DNA from: an uncultured Blautia sp.
Lineage (GTDB): Bacteria > Bacillota > Clostridia > Lachnospirales > Lachnospiraceae
Direction: 5' to 3'
NCBI GenBank assembly: GCA_958367245.1
Contig: CATXEA010000001.1
Location: 124,001 to 188,000, forward strand
DNA: 64,000 nucleotides
The position numbers and the translations under genes are program-made. A model generated the notes under the pieces. The model was given only the letters and a program-made list of their open reading frames with translations. It ran no database searches and was not told the origin of the DNA. Shown piece by piece: positions 26,522 to 34,926 of this stretch. Every line of letters begins with the position of its first letter. The stretch's first letter is position 1.

Positions 26522-27511
26522 TTAATTGGAAGCTTTCTTTTTATTTTTTTTGGTTGTGCTGTTGCTTTCTTTTGCAGTTTCACTGTTTTTATCATCTTCA
26601 GTCATAATTTTATTAAGCTCATCTATCATCTCGTCGTCTTTCAGACGGAATTTGATTTCAACTCGTCTTGATGCATCCTTGTCTATGTTTCCTTTTTCGT
26701 CAAGGATTGGATTTGCCTTGGAATGACCGTTTACAGTGAGATACTGTTCCAGTGAAGCAATTTCATCTTCTGAAAGAAACTCATACTGGATATCTGTAAG
26801 ATATTCTGCAACTGCAAGGGAACGCTTCTGGGATAATTCCAGATTATAATAGTAATCGCCGTCGGTGTCTGTATATCCGTCAATGATAATCTCTGCAAGA
26901 TAGGGCTTATGTGATTTCTGGAGAAGAACCTTACAATAGATGGGAAGAATATTTTTTAATGCTTTTTTACCCTCGTCTGTAAGTTCTGCCGCATCGTAGT
27001 CAAAAAGGACGCTTGCCTCCAGAGTCAGCGCTCCGGTCTTTGCATCAATATCTACGTTCACATTATTTTTTGCAAATTCCTGTCGGAGAGATTCGACAAC
27101 CTCTGCCTTTACACCGATGATTTTATCAATTTTCTGCTGCTGGTCTGCAAGAAGCGCTGTCTTTTCATCCAGTGCTGTCTGCTGCACCCCAAGCTGTTTT
27201 TCCTGTTCTTTAAGCTGTGCTGCAAGTTCTGCAAGAAGAAGTTTCTGTTCTTCCAGCTTTTCATCCTGCGTTTTCAACTGGCTGTTTTTTTCATCCAGAG
27301 AAGTCTGCTGTGCCAGGATTTCGGCTGTATATGCCTCCTGCAAGGCAATCTTTTCATCCCGCTCTTTAATACTTTCATCGTAACTTTTCTGAGCCTGAAA
27401 AAGAGTTACGCACATAATCAGTACGAAAAGAAGCAGCACGCCTGCCATCATATCAGAGTAGGAACGCCAGACGTTAAATCCGCCGTCCTCCGATTTTTTC
27501 TTTCTGCGCAT
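26522..27511 (-). CDS. MotB/ZorB-like OmpA-family stator protein
   Basis: The product has 329 residues. After a basic start there is one membrane helix (MAGVLLLFVLIMCVTLF, residues about 21-37) preceded by SYSDM, where Asp20 fits the conserved ion-carrying aspartate of MotB. A Lys/Glu/Gln coiled coil spans about 40-150. An OmpA peptidoglycan-binding domain follows (about 165-300, with IIDGYTDTDGDYYYN and LELSQKRSLAVAEYL). The last 30 residues are Lys/Ser-rich. It starts 12 bases after the MotA-like gene, so the two make one unit. Together they should form an ion-driven stator anchored to the cell wall. No flagellar genes are nearby. Confidence 0.9.
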   Translation of the reverse strand: MRRKKKSEDGGFNVWRSYSDMMAGVLLLFVLIMCVTLFQAQKSYDESIKERDEKIALQEAYTAEILAQQTSLDEKNSQLKTQDEKLEEQKLLLAELAAQLKEQEKQLGVQQTALDEKTALLADQQQKIDKIIGVKAEVVESLRQEFAKNNVNVDIDAKTGALTLEASVLFDYDAAELTDEGKKALKNILPIYCKVLLQKSHKPYLAEIIIDGYTDTDGDYYYNLELSQKRSLAVAEYLTDIQYEFLSEDEIASLEQYLTVNGHSKANPILDEKGNIDKDASRRVEIKFRLKDDEMIDELNKIMTEDDKNSETAKESNSTTKKNKKKASN

Positions 27512-27523
27512 GTTTTTCTCCTT

Positions 27524-29152
27524 TTATCTGAAAAAACTGAATTTACCTTTCTGTGCTGCTTTGGAAAGCTCCCTGATGTTTCGGGACATTTCTTCAAGAA
27601 GGGCTTCCTGACGGGCGCTCTGTTCTTCCAGAGCTTTTTCGAGAGAATCTGTTCCCTTCTCTTTTGCTGTTGTATTTGTAAAGTGAATATCGCTATTGTC
27701 TTTGGCTGCACTGATGTCTGTGAGAAGTCTGCGGACCTGATCCATTGTTTTATAGGACAGGCGCTGATATTCTACGAATTCCTGCATTTTGATATTGAAT
27801 TCTTCTACGACACGCTTGTTGGCTTTTAAAAGATCTCCGCTGACCTGACTGGTAGCAGATGCCTTTTCCATGCTGGCTGCTGCTGTTTCCACGTATTTCT
27901 GCATGGTCTGGTTACATGCAACCCAGAACTTCGCGGAAGATTTCTCCGCTTCTTTCAGATATTCAGATATTCTCTGGTAATCCTGCTGCTGCATTTTCTG
28001 GATTTCCTGATTTTCCTGAGTGATTTTTGTGACAGCGGACATATAACGGCTCTGGTTTGTTCCCAGTTCGGCAACCAAATCCTTCATTGCCTTGTCCTGC
28101 TTCATGTAGGATTCTCCAAGCTGCTGACTCATTGTTTTATAGAGTGCAGTTGTGTAATCCGTGTTTTCCTGCTGTGCCTTTTTGAGCTGCTCCAGCGCTT
28201 CGTTAAAGTTGCGGAACTCCATACTGAAGGACTGATTCATCTGTTCAAGGAAAGTGTCAACGATATCCTGAATCGCATCTTTCTGGCAGCGGGTTACGGA
28301 ACCTACCAGAACATCCAGGGAATCGTTCATTTTTTTGAAAGTTGGTGTAATTACTTTCTCGAAGCTGTCTGCCATCTGAACAGAAAACTGCTCTGCCATC
28401 TGTTTCATTGCTTTCGTCTGAAGCTTCTGACTGCTTAAAAGAAGATTTCTTGATTCATTTTCTGCAGTAGGAAGAACAAATGCGTGGAATTTCTCCAAAA
28501 AAGCCTGAAGTCCTTCTGTCATTCCGGAATACTCGCTCTTCATGCCGATGGTGTAGACAATGGAAAGGGAAATTCCGTAAATAGAGGTGAGGAAAGCAAC
28601 CTTGATACCTTCTACCAGAGAAGCTACGGAAGAAGTCATCAGCTCATAATTGGAAGGCTCGAAATTTTTAAGACCCCAGACAAGACCTACGAAGGTTCCC
28701 AGAATACCAAGGCTTGTAAGAATGTCCGGAACCATTTCCAGAAGTCTTTTGTGAATGTGAAGATCAATCTCATCTTCGCTTATGTACTCTTCAATATCTC
28801 CGATTCCTTCTTTGCTGTTTCCGATTGCAGTTACAAAGTTTTCCATTTTGCCATCAAGATATTTGTGGCTGAAAATTCCTTCCAGATAGGAAAGATTACC
28901 GGATTTCGTTCTTCCGGGAGTCTTGAAGATACCTGTCAGTTCTTCGGTTCCCTGCTGCAATGCCTGTCCGAGGCTGTTAAGCTTGAACATACCGAAAATC
29001 ATGCCGGCAAGGTAAATTGCAGCCATAACGCTCAGGAAAGCGAAGTTATAAATCAACATTCCTTTTGCGCCTTTTCCAACATAAACAGTCATGGCTGCTC
29101 CTGCTCCGACTACAGCCAGAAACAGGGCTACGTTTGCAATTCGTTTACTCAT
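27524..29152 (-). CDS. MotA/TolQ/ExbB-like proton channel with long coiled-coil tail (ZorA-like)
   Basis: The product has 542 residues. Two N-terminal helices (about 5-24 and 33-55) and two later ones, at about 148-162 (LTSLGILGTFVGLVWGL) and 195-215, give a MotA-like four-helix channel. The segment GILGTFVGLVWGLKNF is the family core. A cytoplasmic tail of about 320 residues (220-542) is rich in Gln, Glu and Lys with heptad patterns, far longer than in flagellar MotA. This is the build of ZorA of the Zorya defence system, but ZorC, ZorD or ZorE are absent. It is the first gene of a two-gene unit with its own promoter. Confidence 0.88.
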   Translation of the reverse strand: MSKRIANVALFLAVVGAGAAMTVYVGKGAKGMLIYNFAFLSVMAAIYLAGMIFGMFKLNSLGQALQQGTEELTGIFKTPGRTKSGNLSYLEGIFSHKYLDGKMENFVTAIGNSKEGIGDIEEYISEDEIDLHIHKRLLEMVPDILTSLGILGTFVGLVWGLKNFEPSNYELMTSSVASLVEGIKVAFLTSIYGISLSIVYTIGMKSEYSGMTEGLQAFLEKFHAFVLPTAENESRNLLLSSQKLQTKAMKQMAEQFSVQMADSFEKVITPTFKKMNDSLDVLVGSVTRCQKDAIQDIVDTFLEQMNQSFSMEFRNFNEALEQLKKAQQENTDYTTALYKTMSQQLGESYMKQDKAMKDLVAELGTNQSRYMSAVTKITQENQEIQKMQQQDYQRISEYLKEAEKSSAKFWVACNQTMQKYVETAAASMEKASATSQVSGDLLKANKRVVEEFNIKMQEFVEYQRLSYKTMDQVRRLLTDISAAKDNSDIHFTNTTAKEKGTDSLEKALEEQSARQEALLEEMSRNIRELSKAAQKGKFSFFR

Positions 29153-29242
29153 AGTGTATACTCCTCCTAATCATTTTTCGCATTCGTAATTTGTATGCTT
29201 TTTATAGTTTCTGAATAGTCTAATAATTTTGTCTTTTTCATA

Positions 29243-29271
29243 ATAATATCACAATACTACTTAGAGAACAA
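29243..29271 (-). promoter_or_regulatory. Promoter of the MotA/MotB-like pair
   Basis: On the minus strand, TTGTTC (29266-29271) and TATTAT (29243-29248) are 17 bases apart, about 90 bases upstream of the MotA-like start. Confidence 0.5.
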
Positions 29272-29293
29272 GCACTAATCCATATTTGAAAGC

Positions 29294-29323
29294 AAAAAAG
29301 TCTGCGGTTTTTTACCGCAGACT
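29294..29323 (-). terminator. Terminator after the pheST/phosphatase operon
   Basis: On the minus strand AGTCTGCGG and its complement (29315-29323 with 29299-29307) form a perfect 9-bp stem followed by TTTTT. It separates the operon from the MotA-like gene. Confidence 0.8.
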
Positions 29324-29345
29324 CATTCTAGCATATTCGGATGTT

Positions 29346-29954
29346 CTATCTGTAAACTTTATCTTCCTCCAGAAAATGTGGCTGTCCATTTTTTACCTCT
29401 ACCAGATTAATGCTGCAGTTGGGAGGAACAGACCCATGCCAGAAATGCTTCGGGTCACGGTATACATTCTGGAGCAGTGCGCGTACTGCGCAGCCATGAG
29501 AGGAAATAAGAATAGTTTTGTCTTCAAGGGACGGAGTTGTTGTTATTTCTTCCCAGAAATCACGTGTACGTTTCAGGATATCCTGAATATTTTCTCCGCG
29601 TTCGGGGCGCACAAATCTGGTTGGATAGTTAAAGAAGATATTCATTTCCTCGCTAATGATGTTTCCGTCGTCATCTTTGAATCTGGTTCCCTCCAGAACA
29701 CCAAAATCAATTTCCTGGATTCGTTTATCCTCGATTATCGGGATATTCCGGTCTCCCAGAACGCAGGCGGCTGTCTGCTTTGCCCTTGTAAGAGGACTTG
29801 TATAGCACAGGTCAAAGGGGACGTCTTTTAAGGCTTCCCCTGTAGCCCGGGCAAGGTCGATTCCTTCCTGGGCAAGGGGGATGTCCACAGCACCCTGTAC
29901 CTTTTTCAGTCGATTCCACTGGGTAACACCGTGACGTAATACGTAGAGCAGCAT
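29346..29954 (-). CDS. Histidine phosphatase family protein
   Basis: The product has 202 residues. The catalytic motif is LRHGVTQWN at the N-terminus, with the second histidine in ISSHGCAVRALLQN. The family includes phosphoglycerate mutase-like and broad phosphatases; substrate cannot be read from the sequence. Its start overlaps the pheT stop by one base, so it is translationally coupled to pheT. A terminator follows. It is cytoplasmic. Confidence 0.92.
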   Translation of the reverse strand: MLLYVLRHGVTQWNRLKKVQGAVDIPLAQEGIDLARATGEALKDVPFDLCYTSPLTRAKQTAACVLGDRNIPIIEDKRIQEIDFGVLEGTRFKDDDGNIISEEMNIFFNYPTRFVRPERGENIQDILKRTRDFWEEITTTPSLEDKTILISSHGCAVRALLQNVYRDPKHFWHGSVPPNCSINLVEVKNGQPHFLEEDKVYR

Positions 29955-32371
29955 CAGCTTCTAAGCTCAATTCCAAGGTCTGTCAGACCATTGAGGATTT
30001 TTTTCATTGCAGCGGAAATTTCACTTTCTTCCAGTGTCTTATCGTGATGACGGAACACTACAGAATAAGCCATTGATTTGAAGCCTTCTTTAATCTGGCT
30101 TCCCTCGTAAATGTCGAAGAGCTGATAACTTTCAAGGATTTTTCCGCCTCTCTGTGTAAGTACATGCTCAATCTGTCCTGCAAGTACTTCTTTCGGAACT
30201 ACAAGGCTTAAATCACGGGTAACAGCCGGATATTTGGCGATTCCTGTGAATTTGTGGTTGAAGCTTGCAAATTCCAGAACTGTGAGGATGTCAATGACTG
30301 CAATATACGCTTTGTCTCCGATTCCGTAAGTATCTGCTACAAGCGGATGTACCTCGCCGAGATAGCCGACAACCTTTCCGTTATAAATCATGTTGGCCTG
30401 TCTGCCCGGATGGAGATATTCCTTACCGCTGGCAGGGTCGTAATCAACTCTTTCTCTCATTCCGACTTTCTCGAAAAATTCTTCGCAGACACCCTTCATG
30501 TCAAAGAAGTCTCCGTTTCCGTACATTCCAAGGGTGAAATGCATACGTTCTTCAGGAAGCTCTTTCAGAGGAAGCTCGTGAGGAAGGTAAACATTTCCTA
30601 ATTCGTAGAGACGAACGTCTTTATTTCTTCTGTTATAGTTTGTTGCAAGAGAAGTGAGCATACCGTTTAAGGTAGTTGTTCTCATAATGCTGTAATCTTC
30701 TCCGAGAGGATTGCTGATAGTGATAGCCTGACGAAGAGGGCTGTCCTGTGCAAGTCTTAATTTATCAAATACCTTAGGGCTTTCGAAAGAGTATGTCATT
30801 CCCTCGGAAAATCCGCAGTATTCCGCAATGTCACGGGCTACCTGTTCAATACGCAGTTTAAATGGAAGCTTACCTGTGGTTGCTTCGCCGGTAGGCAGAG
30901 TTGTAGGAATTTTGTCGTATCCGAAGAATCTTGCAACTTCCTCAGCCACATCGGCAACACAGTTGATATCCTGACGGAAAGTCGGAGCCACGATTTCATT
31001 TGTTTCCGGATCTAAGGTAAGCTCTACTCTGTCAAGATATTCCAGCATCTGGGCGCTGGTAAGGTCTGTTCCGAGAAGAGCGTTGATTTTCTCAGGCATA
31101 AATGGTACGCGGGATGGCTGTCTTGTTTCACTGCAAACATCAACCATTCCTCCGACAACTTCACCTGCGCCAAGTTCTTCCATTAACTGGCAGGCTCTGT
31201 CGATAGCTGCCTGCGCGTTATTTGGATCAAGACCTTTTTCGAATTTACCGGAAGCGTCTGTACGAAGACCGATTCTTTTAGAAGAAAGACGGATATTTGT
31301 TCCGTTGAAGCAGGCTGCCTCAAAAAGAACTGTTTTTACTTCGTCAGTGATCATGGAGTTTTCACCGCCCATGATTCCTGCGATGCCTACTGCCTTTTCA
31401 CCGTCGCAGATCATAAGGACATCTTTATCCATAACACGTTCCTGACCGTCGAGAGTCACGAATTTTTCACCGTCTGCTGCGCGGCGTACAACGATTTCCC
31501 CACCGGCAATTTTATCCAGGTCAAAAGCATGCATCGGCTGTCCGAATTCTTCCATAACATAGTTTGTAATATCAACCAGATTGTTGATCGGGCGGATTCC
31601 GTTAGCTGCCAGACATCTCTGCATCCATTTCGGGGATGGACCGATTTTGACATTTTTTACAACTCTTGCGCAGTAACGTGGGCAGAGTTCAGGGTCTTCC
31701 ACTCTTACTTTAATATAATCTTCCACATTTTCGTCGTTGCCTTTACATTCTACAACCGGAGGGCAAAACTGTTTGTTGAATGTAGCTGCCGCTTCTCTTG
31801 CAATGCCGAGTACGCCGTAGCAGTCTACACGATTGGAAGTAATTTCATATTCAAAAACTACGTCGTCAAGACCTAAAGCTTTAATCGCGCTTTCGCCTAC
31901 AACAGCATCTTCCGGAAAAATATAGATTCCGTATTCCGGCGCTTCCGGATACATCTCTCTTGTGCTTCCCAGTTCTTCGATAGAGCACATCATTCCGTAG
32001 GAATCGATACCGCGGAGTTTGCCTTTTTTGATCTTGATTCCGCCAGGCGTCATTTTTCCGTCGTGGCCGCCTGCCACACGTCCGCCGTCAAGAACCACCG
32101 GAACCTTATCGCCTTCTTTTACGTTTGGAGCGCCTGTTACAATCTGTACAGATTCGTTTCCTACATTTACCTGACAGATGATAAGTTTATCTGCGTCAGG
32201 GTGTCTTTCGATTTTTGTGATCTGACCGATCACAATATTTTCCAGATCGGCATCCAGCTTCTCGAAGCCTTCTACCTTTGTTCCGGACAATGTCATTGCG
32301 TCTGTATATTCCTGTGCTGTCACATCAAGATCCGGCACATACATTTTAATCCAAGATAATGAAGTATTCAT
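29954..32371 (-). CDS. pheT: Phenylalanine-tRNA ligase beta subunit
   Basis: The product has 805 residues, the usual length. Domains in order are an N-terminal EMAP/tRNA-binding domain (about 40-150, IVIGQITKIERHPDADKLII), B3/B4 editing domain (about 210-390), B5 domain, the synthetase-like core, and the FDX-ACB anticodon-binding domain at the end (about 710-805, KYPAVTRDLSLVV). With PheS it forms the tetramer that charges tRNA-Phe in the cytoplasm. It follows pheS by 110 bases and is under the same T-box control. Confidence 0.98.
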   Translation of the reverse strand: MNTSLSWIKMYVPDLDVTAQEYTDAMTLSGTKVEGFEKLDADLENIVIGQITKIERHPDADKLIICQVNVGNESVQIVTGAPNVKEGDKVPVVLDGGRVAGGHDGKMTPGGIKIKKGKLRGIDSYGMMCSIEELGSTREMYPEAPEYGIYIFPEDAVVGESAIKALGLDDVVFEYEITSNRVDCYGVLGIAREAAATFNKQFCPPVVECKGNDENVEDYIKVRVEDPELCPRYCARVVKNVKIGPSPKWMQRCLAANGIRPINNLVDITNYVMEEFGQPMHAFDLDKIAGGEIVVRRAADGEKFVTLDGQERVMDKDVLMICDGEKAVGIAGIMGGENSMITDEVKTVLFEAACFNGTNIRLSSKRIGLRTDASGKFEKGLDPNNAQAAIDRACQLMEELGAGEVVGGMVDVCSETRQPSRVPFMPEKINALLGTDLTSAQMLEYLDRVELTLDPETNEIVAPTFRQDINCVADVAEEVARFFGYDKIPTTLPTGEATTGKLPFKLRIEQVARDIAEYCGFSEGMTYSFESPKVFDKLRLAQDSPLRQAITISNPLGEDYSIMRTTTLNGMLTSLATNYNRRNKDVRLYELGNVYLPHELPLKELPEERMHFTLGMYGNGDFFDMKGVCEEFFEKVGMRERVDYDPASGKEYLHPGRQANMIYNGKVVGYLGEVHPLVADTYGIGDKAYIAVIDILTVLEFASFNHKFTGIAKYPAVTRDLSLVVPKEVLAGQIEHVLTQRGGKILESYQLFDIYEGSQIKEGFKSMAYSVVFRHHDKTLEESEISAAMKKILNGLTDLGIELRS

Positions 32372-32421
32372 TTTCTGTTGTCCCTTCTACTAATAATTTA
32401 TGATTACTGAATACGTAAGGT

Positions 32422-32448
32422 GCTTCCCGGGCACGAGACCGGGGGAGC
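32422..32448 (-). other. Stem-loop between pheS and pheT
   Basis: GCTTCCCGGG (32422-32431) and CCGGGGGAGC (32439-32448) pair, with one G-U and no T run. It may set the relative levels of the two mRNAs or mark a processing site. Confidence 0.4.
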
Positions 32449-32481
32449 CGTACAATCTCTCATCACATGATTTGGATTGTA

Positions 32482-33507
32482 TTAGAATTGTTTCAGGAAA
32501 CGGGTATCGTTTTCGTAGAGCAGTCTCATATCATCAATTTCATATTTCAGAAGCGCGATACGCTCAAGACCTACACCGAAAGCAAAACCTGTGTATTCTT
32601 CAGGGTCAATGCCGCACATTCTGAGAACATTAGGATGAACCATGCCGCAGCCGAGAATCTCGATCCAGCCTGAGCCTTTACAGAAACGACAGCCTTTTCC
32701 GCCGCATTTGAAGCAGGAAACGTCAACCTCTGCGCTTGGTTCTGTGAACGGGAAATGATGCGGTCTGAACTTCGTTTTGGTTTCAGGTCCGAAGAGTTCC
32801 TGAGCAAATTCCTGAAGGGTTCCTTTCAGGTCTGCGAATGTAATATTTTTGTCAATAACAAGTCCCTCGATCTGGTGGAAGGAAGGAGAATGTGTTGCGT
32901 CAACCTCGTCAGAACGGAATACTCTTCCGGGAGCAATCATACGAATCGGCAGCTTGCCCTGCTCCATAGTACGCGCCTGAACAGGGGATGTCTGGGAGCG
33001 CAGAAGGATAGAATCGTTAATGAAGAACGTATCCTGCTCGTCACGCGCCGGGTGATCTTCCGGAATATTGAGCTTGGTGAAGTTATAGTCTGCATACTCT
33101 ACTTCAGGTCCTTCTACAACCTCATACCCCATACCGATGAAAATACGCTCAACTTCTTCCAGAGCGATGGTATTCGGGTGACGATGGCCGATTCTGGATT
33201 TTTTTGCAGGAAGGGTTACATCGATAACCTCTGCTTTCATTTTTGCTTCGCGGGCAGCTTCTTCCAGTTTTGTTTTGGATTCATCCAGAAGAGCTTCGAT
33301 TTTTTCTCTTGTTTCATTTACAAGCTGTCCGACTTTCGGACGGTCTTCAGGAGCTACGTCCTTCATACCTTTCAGAATAGCGGTCAGTTCACCTTTTTTT
33401 CCAAGATAAGCGATGCGCACATCGTTGAGCACATCCAGACTGTCGGATTCATCAATCCGCTTCCTGGCAGCCTGAGCCAGTTCCTGAAGTTTTTCTTTCA
33501 TATCCAT
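32482..33507 (-). CDS. pheS: Phenylalanine-tRNA ligase alpha subunit
   Basis: The product has 341 residues. The N-terminal coiled coil (about 1-85) is followed by the class II catalytic core with motif 2 (GRVFRSDEVDATHSPSFHQ) and motif 3 (AFGVGLERIALLKY). An internal CFKCGGKGCRFCKGSG segment has two Cys pairs. It is the first gene of pheS-pheT-phosphatase. The GGAG before the ATG is 11 bases away. A phenylalanine T-box and a second strong hairpin lie upstream. Confidence 0.98.
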   Translation of the reverse strand: MDMKEKLQELAQAARKRIDESDSLDVLNDVRIAYLGKKGELTAILKGMKDVAPEDRPKVGQLVNETREKIEALLDESKTKLEEAAREAKMKAEVIDVTLPAKKSRIGHRHPNTIALEEVERIFIGMGYEVVEGPEVEYADYNFTKLNIPEDHPARDEQDTFFINDSILLRSQTSPVQARTMEQGKLPIRMIAPGRVFRSDEVDATHSPSFHQIEGLVIDKNITFADLKGTLQEFAQELFGPETKTKFRPHHFPFTEPSAEVDVSCFKCGGKGCRFCKGSGWIEILGCGMVHPNVLRMCGIDPEEYTGFAFGVGLERIALLKYEIDDMRLLYENDTRFLKQF

Positions 33508-33556
33508 GGTTTCTTTGTCTCCTTTATGTTTATTAGATTTCTGCGAAGCGGAGCGT

Positions 33557-33613
33557 TTTTAGTTTACTAGGAAAGTCAGTACAGAATGTACTGCTTTCCT
33601 AGTAAACTAAAAA
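33557..33613. repeat. Near-perfect 26-bp inverted repeat between T-box terminator and pheS
   Basis: TTTTAGTTTACTAGGAAAG followed by CAGTACA (33557-33583) pairs with 33588-33613, with one extra base in the left arm. The stem borders the T-box terminator and can extend into the GGAGC half of that terminator. It looks like a small inserted palindromic element or a secondary control hairpin. Confidence 0.8.
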
Positions 33614-33856
33614 AAGCTCCGTCCCCATAAAAGGGACGAAGCATATATCCGCGGTACCACCCTGATTCCTGTATTACAGGCTCTCAATCTGCTTAACGCG
33701 CAGTGACGTCATTTCCTACTGTCTGGTTCAGAAATGCAGCTCCGGTGGGAAATTCAGGAATTATCTGAACTCAAGGAAGCTTTCAGCCGGTGACTCCCTC
33801 TCTCTGATAGAAAATAATTCCCTAAAAACACCTTCTGTGCTTTTAATTATGAATCT
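33611..33856 (-). promoter_or_regulatory. T-box leader of pheST (phenylalanine)
   Basis: The antiterminator core GGTGGTACCGCGG is at 33649-33661 on the minus strand. A terminator hairpin (33618-33642, GCTTCGTCCC with GGGGACGGAGC) and T run follow. In the stem I region the words GAATTTCCCACC hold TTC, a Phe codon, as the likely specifier. Uncharged tRNA-Phe would stabilise the antiterminator and allow readthrough into pheS. Confidence 0.92.
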
Positions 33857-33862
33857 TTAGTT

Positions 33863-33891
33863 ATCATGCCACAAAAAAGGGCGTCTGTCAA
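33863..33891 (-). promoter_or_regulatory. pheST promoter
   Basis: On the minus strand, TTGACA (33886-33891) and CATGAT (33863-33868) are 17 bases apart, just upstream of the T-box leader. Confidence 0.7.
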
Positions 33892-33900
33892 GCTGAAAAT

Positions 33901-34848
33901 TCAGGTCTTTTTATTTCCGGATTCTTCTGTAACTGTTTCCGAAACTTCTTTTTCTTTTGTTTCTTTGTCCTTTGTTTCTTTGTCCCGTGACATCATTTCA
34001 CGAACGGATGCCTGTGCCATACGGAACTGCTTTTCAAAATAGGCGTTTGTCTCTGCCCCGTACAAAACAAGGTTCATGCACACATAAAGCCAGAGCATGA
34101 CCATGATAATGGCGGTCAGATTTCCGTACATATTGCTGAAATTCGGCACCAGCTCGAAATAAATGGAAAAACCGTAGGAAAAAACAGACCAGGCAACTGC
34201 TGTGATAAGGGCTCCCGGAATCTGGCTTTTAAATGTGGCTTTTCTGTTTGGAAGTACCTTGTAAAGAAATAAAAACACAAGAAACAGGACAGCAAAAACA
34301 AGGAGTGTACGCGCTCCTATGATTCGTCCCAGGATATCGCCGATAATCGGGAAATGCTTTGCAATTGCTGCCTGGATTCTTGTTCCAAGAACAAGAAGGG
34401 TCAGACTGACGATCAGAGATATCACAAAGAGCATTGTGTAGACAACGGAATAAATTCGTGTCATCAGCCAGTTTCGAGTTTCCTTTACATGATAGATTGT
34501 GTTCAGCCCGTTGGTGATAGACTGCATACCTCTGCCGGCAGACCACAGCGCGATAATCGCAGTGATAGGCGCAATGGCAGAGCTTCGCATATAGACATCA
34601 CCGAGAATCCCAAGCAGAAAGCTCTGAAGGTTATTCGGCACGAAGCCTATGATCGCATCGCGGACGAGATTATAGGTCAGGGGCGTATATCGGATAAAGG
34701 TTGTCAAAAACAGCACAAAAGGGATGAAGGACAGGATCAGGAAATAGGCTGCCTGCGCTGCATAGGCGCTTACGTGGTCGCTGCTGATACGATCCATAAA
34801 TCCCGAAAGAAGCTGGATTACAGACTGTTTTTCTTTTTTTCTTTTCAT
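33901..34848 (-). CDS. YihY/BrkB family membrane protein
   Basis: The product has 315 residues with about six transmembrane segments. Family motifs include AYAAQAAYFLILSFIPFVLF near residue 25 and SAGRGMQSITNGLNTIYH near residue 103. The C-terminal 40 residues are a highly charged Lys/Glu/Thr tail (for example KETKDKETKEKE). The old label ribonuclease BN is not supported for this family; function is unknown. It lies 79 bases downstream of the SpoIID-like gene, same strand. Confidence 0.92.
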   Translation of the reverse strand: MKRKKEKQSVIQLLSGFMDRISSDHVSAYAAQAAYFLILSFIPFVLFLTTFIRYTPLTYNLVRDAIIGFVPNNLQSFLLGILGDVYMRSSAIAPITAIIALWSAGRGMQSITNGLNTIYHVKETRNWLMTRIYSVVYTMLFVISLIVSLTLLVLGTRIQAAIAKHFPIIGDILGRIIGARTLLVFAVLFLVFLFLYKVLPNRKATFKSQIPGALITAVAWSVFSYGFSIYFELVPNFSNMYGNLTAIIMVMLWLYVCMNLVLYGAETNAYFEKQFRMAQASVREMMSRDKETKDKETKEKEVSETVTEESGNKKT

Positions 34849-34926
34849 ATCTTCTCCGTTCTGTCCGGTTTATGCCGGAGCTGTATTTATCATACCATGA
34901 AATGGAATTTCTGACAAGGACAGCTC

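Noticed and set aside
26522..29152. Complete Zorya defence system
   Set aside because: Only the two motor proteins are present; no ZorC, ZorD or ZorE gene lies on either side.
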